DNA of 20,802 nt, from NCBI GenBank assembly GCA_945949385.1, contig CAMFEL010000015.1, positions 1 to 20,802 of the forward strand, written 5' to 3'. The position numbers and the translations under genes were made by a program. Every line of letters starts with the position of its first letter. The first letter of the stretch is position 1. Positions 15,095 to 20,802 of this stretch are shown here, one piece after another. Origin of the DNA: an uncultured Clostridia bacterium. GTDB taxonomy: Bacteria; Bacillota; Clostridia; Oscillospirales; CAG-272. The notes beneath the pieces were generated by a model. That model saw nothing but the letters and a program-made list of their open reading frames with translations. It was not told where the DNA came from and did not search any database.

Positions 15095-17298
15095 CCCTGT
15101 TTCTGAATAAATGATGTTCTTAGCTTGCGGAGTATGTTTGATTTATCAAGATCCGCTTTTGTTTTTACATATATGTATTTGAACTTATAGACCTCACCCT
15201 CGGGGTCAGTCTCGTCAACGCCCAGGATATTAAGCTCCTGGAACACGCGTATTATGTATTTCACCTTTACATAACGCATAGGGTGTCCCTCGGCGCTGAG
15301 AAGACAGCACAAGGCGCGCAAAGAAAAGGTATCGTGCTCAAGCCTCAGTTCCCTGCGCAGAAGATTGTAAAGCACGGCGCAGTCCTCACGGCGGGGAACT
15401 ATGCTCTGCGCCTGATGCGGGGAAACGGACGCAAAATCGAGAGTGCCGTCGCTTATCGCGACGTAAAGCCTGTGCTCCCTTTCAAGAACTTCCCTTTCCT
15501 CTGCGCACAGCCGTATATCTTTAATTATAAACTGCAGGCTTTTAATATTCTGATATTCGTTAATGTCAAGATTGAACATTACATCGACTTTGTCGTTTTC
15601 GTACAGGTCAAGCTCTGCGGGACTTCGGCGGAAATACATTCCCGTAATAACCAGCGAATCCTTTGAAAGTGTAAGCTTTGTATGCTTGCCGTTTCCCACT
15701 GAGGAAATATGGGCAACCTTCATATCGTACATTACGAAAAGCGGCGTGGGATTTGAAACGCCGTAGGGCTCCAGCCTGTATAGCTCGATTGCAAGCTCCA
15801 TATCGGCATCTGCGGGACAGAGCTCGCATTCCGCTTCTATTGCGGCACCGGGCACCTCAGTGTCAAAGCAGCCGCGGGCGTAGTCATTGATACGCTGTTT
15901 GAAGGCTTCAAGCTTTGAGCGCTCTATGGAAAGTCCCGCCGCCAGCTCGTGACCTCCGTATTTTACCAAAAGATCCCTGCAGCAGGTAAGCGCGTCCACA
16001 AGATTCATTCCCTTTATGCTTCTGCCGCTTCCCTTGCCTATATCGCCCGAGGAAACTGCCGAGGAGCCGGTACCGTCGCCTGCGTCATCGAAAGAAATAA
16101 GTATACAGGGACGGTTATATTTTTCCGTAATTCTGGAGGCTACTATTCCTATAATGCCGTGATGCCACTTTTCGTCGCTGAGCACAATTACGGGATCATG
16201 GGCGAAATCGTGCTCGGCGCTGATTTTTTCAAAGGCCTCTTCGGTTATTCGGTTTTCCTCTATCTGTCGCTCTTTATTGATCTCGCAAAGCTCCTCCGCC
16301 AGAAGCTTTGCCTGTTCCCTGTCGGTACTGAGAAAAAGCTCCACCGCCGTAGAAGCACTGCGGATCCGCCCGGCGGCGTTTACTCTGGGAGCAATGGTAA
16401 ATCCTATATACCCTGAGGTTATTTTGCGCTTCTGTGCCTTTGCGTCCGGAGTGCAGGCAGTAAGAAGTGCCGCAAGAGAGACTCTTGGGCTGTTCTCGAT
16501 CATTGAAAGTCCCTTGGACACAATAAGCCTGTTTTCGTCCGTAAGGGGCATTACATCCGCCACGGTGCCGATAGCCGCAAGATCCGCATAGCTATCCGCA
16601 ACGGCGCGCACATTATCTGCGGCGGAAAGCTGCGGATTTCTCAAAATTTCCATAGCGCAAATGAGCTTGAAAACAACACCCACACCGGCAAGTTCCTTGA
16701 AGGGATAAGGACAGCCGGGCTGTTTGGGATTTACCACCGCATAGGCTTCGGGTATGTCGCCGTGACATTCGTGGTGGTCGGTGACAATAAGCTCCATGCC
16801 CAGTTCTTTAATGATCTGAGCTTCCTCCACAGCCGTTATACCCGTATCCACGGTGACAATAAGCCGACATCCCTCACCGGACAAACGGCGAAGCGATGTC
16901 TCCGACATACCGTAGCCCTCGCCAAGCCGTGAGGGAATATAATAGCCCACATCGGCGCCGAGAGAAGTAAGATACATATGGAGTATGGAAACGGAAGTAA
17001 CGCCGTCCACATCGTAATCTCCGTAAATTACTATTCTCTCTCCGCTTTCAGCGACAGCAAGAATGCGCCGTGCCGCAGTTTCGGCGTCCTTCATAAGCAA
17101 GGGGTCATGCAGGCTCTCTGTCCCTTTTTCAAGGAATCTTTTCGCCTGCTCGGGTGTTTCGCATCCGCGGTTTACAAGCAGCTGTGCCGTGGGGAGTCTG
17201 AGCCCCAAGGCTACGGCAACAGCGCGTACCCGTGCGCTCTTCTCTGTTTCTTCGCGAGAAGCCTTCACGAGCCAAGTATCTTTTTTCTGAAGCAGCAT
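15091..17298 (-). CDS. recJ: Single-stranded-DNA-specific exonuclease RecJ
   Basis: 5'-3' exonuclease on single-stranded DNA, used in recombination and repair. The product has 735 aa. DHH-family motifs: D-Y-D-V-D-G (94-99), V-D-T-G (150-153), D-H-H (174-176) and V-A-A-I-G-T-V-A-D-V region (~240-249). The DHHA1 domain has H-H-G-I-I-G-I-V-A-S-R (379-389) and G-G-H-E-L-A-A-G (448-455). An OB-fold follows and then a C-terminal extension of about 150 residues, which is usual in Firmicutes. A Gly/Ser-rich insert (about 405-420) separates I-S-F-D-D from G-K-G-S-G-R-S. The ATG is preceded by AAGGATATATAGGTATT, with no ideally spaced site. A TATAAT-like sequence at 17321-17326 without a clear -35 box may be its promoter. 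It is the first gene of a long co-directional run. Confidence 0.97.
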   Translation of the reverse strand: MLLQKKDTWLVKASREETEKSARVRAVAVALGLRLPTAQLLVNRGCETPEQAKRFLEKGTESLHDPLLMKDAETAARRILAVAESGERIVIYGDYDVDGVTSVSILHMYLTSLGADVGYYIPSRLGEGYGMSETSLRRLSGEGCRLIVTVDTGITAVEEAQIIKELGMELIVTDHHECHGDIPEAYAVVNPKQPGCPYPFKELAGVGVVFKLICAMEILRNPQLSAADNVRAVADSYADLAAIGTVADVMPLTDENRLIVSKGLSMIENSPRVSLAALLTACTPDAKAQKRKITSGYIGFTIAPRVNAAGRIRSASTAVELFLSTDREQAKLLAEELCEINKERQIEENRITEEAFEKISAEHDFAHDPVIVLSDEKWHHGIIGIVASRITEKYNRPCILISFDDAGDGTGSSAVSSGDIGKGSGRSIKGMNLVDALTCCRDLLVKYGGHELAAGLSIERSKLEAFKQRINDYARGCFDTEVPGAAIEAECELCPADADMELAIELYRLEPYGVSNPTPLFVMYDMKVAHISSVGNGKHTKLTLSKDSLVITGMYFRRSPAELDLYENDKVDVMFNLDINEYQNIKSLQFIIKDIRLCAEEREVLEREHRLYVAISDGTLDFASVSPHQAQSIVPRREDCAVLYNLLRRELRLEHDTFSLRALCCLLSAEGHPMRYVKVKYIIRVFQELNILGVDETDPEGEVYKFKYIYVKTKADLDKSNILRKLRTSFIQKQG

Positions 17299-17346
17299 AA
17301 TACCTATATATCCTTAAATTATTATAAACATCAAAAAGCGATAAAC

Positions 17347-17364
17347 GGCGGCGTCCGCGCCGCC
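17347..17364 (-). terminator. GC-rich hairpin between the FAD dehydrogenase and recJ
   Basis: A perfect 7-bp stem GGCGGCG / CGCCGCC with a 4-base loop. On the minus strand it is followed by GTTTATCGCTTTTT, a broken T-run, so it probably ends the cdaA-cdaR-dehydrogenase transcript with moderate strength. Confidence 0.6.
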
Positions 17365-17370
17365 TTTTGG

Positions 17371-17399
17371 CACGGCTTTGCAACAATATCAAAACCGTG
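17371..17399 (-). other. Second inverted repeat just upstream of the terminator hairpin
   Basis: Arms of 10 bases (17371-17380 and 17390-17399) with a 9-base loop. Read as minus-strand RNA, all ten positions pair, one as G-U; read as plus-strand RNA that position is a C-A mismatch. The structure is therefore better suited to the minus-strand transcript, in which it directly precedes the GC-rich hairpin. Confidence 0.55.
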
Positions 17400-17428
17400 A
17401 GCGAAAAGAAAGCAATTATAACCGCATT

Positions 17429-19018
17429 TCAGTCAGAACCGCCGGAGGGAGCGAAGCGGGAAAGGATTGCCTCCGCTGCTCTCATACCGTCAACTGCGGC
17501 GCTTGTAATACCTCCCGCATAACCGGCGCCCTCGCCGCAGGGGTATACCAGGGAATGACCGACGGCGCACATGGTATTCTTATCGCGCAGTATACGAATA
17601 GGAGCGCTTGTTCGGGTCTCAACTCCCGTAAGCGGCACATCCTTATCCGAAAAGCCCTTAATTTTCATGCCGAAGCAGGAAAGCCCCTCTTTAAGCATTG
17701 ACGAAACAAAGGGCGGCAAAATCCTTCCGAGATCGGCCGGAGTTACACGTCCGTTCATGTAAGTGGGAGTGAATTTTGAAGTTATATCCCCTACTCTGCC
17801 GTCATAAAAGCCGCCGACAGTCTGACAGGGAGCGCCGAAATCGCCGCCGCCCGCCATAAAGGCTTTTGCTTCAAGGGCGCGCTGAAAGGCTATGGCGCCC
17901 TTGGGGGAGCCGCCGAAATCCTCCGGGAGCACGGAAACCGCCACGGCGGAATTTGCAATGCCGGAATCCCTTTTCCGTCGGCTCATACCGTTTGTTACTA
18001 CTCCGCCCTCCTCGGAAGCTGCAGCAACCACCTCGCCTCCGGGACACATACAGAAGGTATATACTCCGCGCTCGCCTTTTCGGTGAGAAAGCTGATACTC
18101 GGCGTGACCGAGACGCTCCGACAAAGACTCGTCACCGTACATGGCGCGGTCAAGTTCTCTTTGCAGGTGCTCTATACGGACTCCCACGGAAAAAGGCTTT
18201 GCTTCAATAGCCCAACCGTCGGAAATAAGCTTTGCGTAAGTGTCTCTTGCCGAATGACCCGGAGCAAGCACAGCACAGCCGCAGGACAGCTTTTCACCGT
18301 TTACCGACAGCCACCCGTCACCTATACCGTCCACCTTTGCCCCGTAGCGGATTTCTCCGCCCAGTTCTTCGATGCGGCGGGCGAAGTTTTTTACCACATC
18401 TCTCAGAATGTCCGTACCTATATGAGGCTTTGCCACCCTTGTAATATCCTCCGGAGCACCCATTTCATATAGCTTTTCAAGCACATAGGATGTACGGCTG
18501 TCCCCGATTCGTGTAATTAGCTTTCCGTCTGAAAAAGTGCCTGCGCCTCCGGCGCCGAACTGAATATTCGTATCGGTGTCAAGGCTTCCCGTTTCGTAGA
18601 AACGCTCTACCTTTCTGACTCTTTCCTCGACACAGGCGCCGCGCTCAAGAACTACGGGGCGCATACCGTATTCCGCAAGCATCAGAGCGCAGAACATACC
18701 TGCGGGACCGAAGCCCACAACAAAGGGACGCCCGTTCATTGTCTCATTCCCGCGGACTGTTTTTTCTCTTTCGCACCCAACCGCACGTATTCCGGTTGAC
18801 TTTATACTGTCCGCACTTGCTTCAGTCCGAGCGCTGACGGAATATACAAAATGTATACTGTCCTTACGGCGTGCGTCTACGGAACGCTTATAAATGTGCA
18901 GAGTGCCTTTTTCAAAAGGCACTCCCGCACTTCTGAGCTTTTTCTCTGCGGCCGACAGCGCTTCGTTTTCGCCGCGGTCTATGGGTATTCTTATACCGTC
19001 AATTATAAGCTGAGTCAT
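17429..19018 (-). CDS. FAD-dependent dehydrogenase, COG2509 type
   Basis: Flavoprotein of a widespread uncharacterised family of NAD(P)/FAD-dependent oxidoreductases; the substrate is unknown. The product has 529 aa. The first ~95 residues form a separate small domain (I-P-I-D-R-G-E-N-E-A, H-I-Y-K-R-S-V-D-A-R) typical of the family. Then comes the FAD-binding Rossmann motif V-V-G-F-G-P-A-G-M-F (100-109) with V-V-L-E-R-G ending the second strand, the stretch F-G-A-G-G-A-G-T-F-S-D-G-K-L, and a C-terminal G-E-G-A-G-Y-A-G-G-I-T-S-A-A flavin-binding motif. Its ATG overlaps the cdaR TAA by one base (TAATG), so it is probably translationally coupled to cdaR. Two hairpins follow the gene. The family call is sure; the biochemical role is open. 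Confidence 0.88.
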   Translation of the reverse strand: MTQLIIDGIRIPIDRGENEALSAAEKKLRSAGVPFEKGTLHIYKRSVDARRKDSIHFVYSVSARTEASADSIKSTGIRAVGCEREKTVRGNETMNGRPFVVGFGPAGMFCALMLAEYGMRPVVLERGACVEERVRKVERFYETGSLDTDTNIQFGAGGAGTFSDGKLITRIGDSRTSYVLEKLYEMGAPEDITRVAKPHIGTDILRDVVKNFARRIEELGGEIRYGAKVDGIGDGWLSVNGEKLSCGCAVLAPGHSARDTYAKLISDGWAIEAKPFSVGVRIEHLQRELDRAMYGDESLSERLGHAEYQLSHRKGERGVYTFCMCPGGEVVAAASEEGGVVTNGMSRRKRDSGIANSAVAVSVLPEDFGGSPKGAIAFQRALEAKAFMAGGGDFGAPCQTVGGFYDGRVGDITSKFTPTYMNGRVTPADLGRILPPFVSSMLKEGLSCFGMKIKGFSDKDVPLTGVETRTSAPIRILRDKNTMCAVGHSLVYPCGEGAGYAGGITSAAVDGMRAAEAILSRFAPSGGSD

Positions 19019-20268
19019 TATTCGATAATTACCTGTATGCTGTATTCTCCCAGTTCGTACACGGTGCCGCCTTTGTAGGTTATTTCGACAGTTGCAGGCA
19101 CCATTACATTTCCGCTGGAATCGCCGAAGTTTGAAATATCTGCGGTAAGCTTTATATCTGTTGCCTTTATATCGGATATAATATCGTCGTCCGCAATTAC
19201 CGTCACAGCCACAGCGTTTGTAATAAGCTCGTATTTCATATCCTCGGGAGCGTTTACCGAAATATCCTTAACGGAGATGGACTTTTTAGACATACCTATA
19301 CGCTTCACCGAAAGCTTTGCGGCAGTCGGTTCACCATCGGCAAGAGTCAGCCCGTCGGGAAGCACAATATCCACAAGGAAAGTAGTATCCTCGGTTATCA
19401 TCTTCTCGTCAAGGGTCGTGACGGAAACGCTGTCAACGGACGCAAGCTTCGTGGGATCTCCCTTAACTCTGACGGCAGGCGGATCGAAAGTGATCTTTGA
19501 ATTATCCGTGTCAAAGAATCCGTATTTCGTTGCGGCGGTAAGTGTAAGCTCCTTGTAGGTGTAAACAGGAACATTTACCTTTACACTGTTCTGCGAAAGC
19601 TTTAAGTATCTGTTTTCAATAAGATTTCCGTCGGAATCCGTAAGTGCTACGGTACCGTCTGTTACAAAGGATTCGCTGATATAGCTGTCATTCATACCAA
19701 CGTCAACATAGGCGTATTTTACATCGCGAAGTACCGAATACGGTCCTTCCACACGGATGGCAGAAGGATCACAGGTGATCTGACCCAGTTCAAAGTCAGT
19801 CGCGACCTTATAAGAAGACAGCTTAGCTTTTACATCTATGTCAAGGGTGACCTTTCTGTCAATAAACAGATCCACAGTCGTGGCAGAAGAGGAAACAAGT
19901 GAAAGTCCCGACGGAAGATCAAAAGTCAAAGCAAAGGTCTTCCTGCCGCCCTCCGTAACTCCGCTTACATCGGCTTCCACCTTTATGTCGTCTTTTGAAT
20001 AGCGTGAAATTATGCTTTTCTGTCCTTTAACCGTAACATCGACGGAAATGTCAGTTCCGCTGAACACGGAAAGACTGCTGTTTTTCTCAATTACGGTAGT
20101 TCCGGTAACGGTTATGGGAACGCTCTCGAATTTCTGCTCGTAGTCCGGGCTGTCAACCACCATGACATATATCCACATTATGAATGCAAAAAGAAAGCAA
20201 ACAATTCGCGGAATCAAATTCAGTCGCTTTACAGCACTCGGCTTTTTTGCATTTCTTTCCTGTTCCAT
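19018..20268 (-). CDS. cdaR: CdaR (YbbR-domain) regulator of the diadenylate cyclase
   Basis: Membrane-anchored protein that contacts CdaA and modulates c-di-AMP synthesis. The product has 416 aa from the ATG at 20268: a short basic N-terminus, a membrane segment at about 18-38 (L-I-P-R-I-V-C-F-L-F-A-F-I-M-W-I-Y-V), then an extracytoplasmic part made of successive YbbR repeats, each with the pattern V-x-V-x-G-x-x-S/T-x-L (for example I-R-V-E-G-P-Y-S-V-L and V-R-V-K-G-D-P-T-K-L). Start: an in-frame ATG at 20316 lacks a ribosome binding site and would add a non-family leader; 20268 has AAAGG 13 bases upstream. It follows cdaA by 68 bases and overlaps the next gene by one base. In most Firmicutes glmM comes next; here a flavoprotein gene does. 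Confidence 0.93.
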   Translation of the reverse strand: MEQERNAKKPSAVKRLNLIPRIVCFLFAFIMWIYVMVVDSPDYEQKFESVPITVTGTTVIEKNSSLSVFSGTDISVDVTVKGQKSIISRYSKDDIKVEADVSGVTEGGRKTFALTFDLPSGLSLVSSSATTVDLFIDRKVTLDIDVKAKLSSYKVATDFELGQITCDPSAIRVEGPYSVLRDVKYAYVDVGMNDSYISESFVTDGTVALTDSDGNLIENRYLKLSQNSVKVNVPVYTYKELTLTAATKYGFFDTDNSKITFDPPAVRVKGDPTKLASVDSVSVTTLDEKMITEDTTFLVDIVLPDGLTLADGEPTAAKLSVKRIGMSKKSISVKDISVNAPEDMKYELITNAVAVTVIADDDIISDIKATDIKLTADISNFGDSSGNVMVPATVEITYKGGTVYELGEYSIQVIIE

Positions 20269-20336
20269 AGTAATTCTCACGCCTTTCTGAGATGTTTTTC
20301 GGCACAAATGAGTCATAACCGCCGTGCCGGCATATA

Positions 20337-20802
20337 TCAGTCTCGGGGTGTGCCGTCTCCGTCGGAAGCTTCGTCTGCCGCAGCCACGCGTACGGCTTTC
20401 TTTTTTGCGGTTTTCTTCTCGGTTTCGGGGACGAGCAAGGAGCTAAGCTTTGCTCGCAGTGTCTCGGCGCTGTATCCTCTTGTCAGCTTGCCGTCAACGG
20501 CAAGAGAAATAACTCCCGTCTCCTCGGATACCACCACCACAACGGCGTCGCTGTTTTCACTGAGTCCTATGGCGGCGCGGTGGCGAGTACCAAGGTCGCG
20601 GTTAATGTCTCCCTGCCCCGTCAGCGGCAAAAGACAGCCTGCCGCAACAATGCGTCCCGCTCTGATTATCATGGCGCCGTCGTGAAGAGGCGCTTTATTG
20701 AAAAATATATTTCTAATGAGAAATGAACCGGTCTGGGCGTCTATGACCGTGCCGGTCATAACTATGTCTCCGAGCTTTGTGGAGCGCTCAAACACAATAA
20801 GA
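20337..20802 (-). CDS. cdaA: CdaA, membrane diadenylate cyclase (5' end cut by window edge)
   Basis: Makes cyclic di-AMP from two ATP molecules; c-di-AMP controls potassium and osmolyte balance and cell wall integrity. Only the C-terminal part is in the window and the frame is open to base 20802. Seen: V-F-E-R-S-T-K-L-G-D-I, then L-H-D-G-A-M-I-I with the catalytic D-G-A (20673-20681) and G-T-R-H-R-A-A-I-G with R-H-R (20577-20585), then V-V-S-E-E-T-G-V-I-S. These are the full DisA_N/DAC signatures. The missing part should hold the three N-terminal membrane helices and the start of the cyclase domain. The C-terminal tail is Lys/Ala-rich (E-K-K-T-A-K-K-K-A) and ends with an acidic stretch, as is variable in the family. 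It is first in a unit with cdaR. Confidence 0.96.
   Translation of the reverse strand, partial: LIVFERSTKLGDIVMTGTVIDAQTGSFLIRNIFFNKAPLHDGAMIIRAGRIVAAGCLLPLTGQGDINRDLGTRHRAAIGLSENSDAVVVVVSEETGVISLAVDGKLTRGYSAETLRAKLSSLLVPETEKKTAKKKAVRVAAADEASDGDGTPRD

Noticed and set aside
20269..20336. GGCAC / GTGCC inverted repeat and upstream ATG at 20316 between cdaA and cdaR
   Set aside because: The stem is 5 bp with a loop of about 18 bases, and the upstream ATG has no ribosome binding site, so neither a terminator nor the cdaR start is supported.
1..20802. CRISPR, toxin-antitoxin, phage-defence or mobile-element system
   Set aside because: No direct-repeat array, transposase, integrase, terminal repeats or small two-gene toxin pair was found on either strand; nearly all DNA is accounted for by recognised co-directional genes.

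Overview
The window comes from a low-to-mid-GC, strictly anaerobic, endospore-forming Firmicute, most likely class Clostridia near the Oscillospiraceae/Ruminococcaceae. The reasons are the spore genes yabP and yabQ next to divIC, an Rnf complex, a HemZ-type radical-SAM protein, the CdaA-CdaR pair and Gram-positive style ribosome binding sites. Every gene I can support lies on the minus strand, so transcription runs from high to low coordinates. Both ends cut a gene: cdaA at the right, rnfD at the left. No rRNA, tRNA, CRISPR array, IS element or phage gene was seen. No gene-free stretch exceeds 300 bases; the longest is the ~200-base region upstream of hup.

Layout in transcription order. (1) 20802-17429: cdaA (partial), cdaR and a COG2509-type FAD-dependent dehydrogenase, the last two joined by a 1-base stop/start overlap, followed by two successive hairpins. 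(2) 17298-7365: recJ, rel, dtd, hemZ, a uridine-kinase-like gene, a SpoVB/YabM-type flippase and mazG, tightly packed with overlapping or adjacent stop and start codons at several joints. This group covers DNA repair, the stringent response, tRNA proofreading, radical-SAM chemistry, nucleoside phosphorylation, lipid-linked glycan export and nucleotide clean-up. (3) 7258-6841: hup (HU protein) with its own strong promoter, phased A-tracts upstream and a hairpin downstream. (4) 6810-5326: rqcP, yabP, yabQ and divIC, ending in a textbook intrinsic terminator. From the flippase to divIC the order matches the B. subtilis yabM-yabN(mazG)-yabO-yabP-yabQ-divIC region, with hup inserted. (5) 5301-1: a new promoter, two tandem family-43 glycoside hydrolase paralogues, then rnfC and rnfD, in one closely spaced unit with no internal terminator seen.

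Most of the window is core housekeeping and sporulation DNA. The least ordinary part is the left end, where two cytoplasmic GH43-type enzymes lie directly upstream of, and apparently co-transcribed with, genes for the ion-pumping Rnf ferredoxin:NAD+ oxidoreductase. Other points worth a second look are a MazG whose usually active C-terminal domain has lost its metal-binding acids while the N-terminal one keeps them, a D-aminoacyl-tRNA deacylase with PNFTL in place of SQFTL, helically phased A-tracts upstream of hup, a double hairpin between the FAD dehydrogenase and recJ, and a divergent, cysteine-rich RnfC. I found no clear, wholly new multi-gene system.
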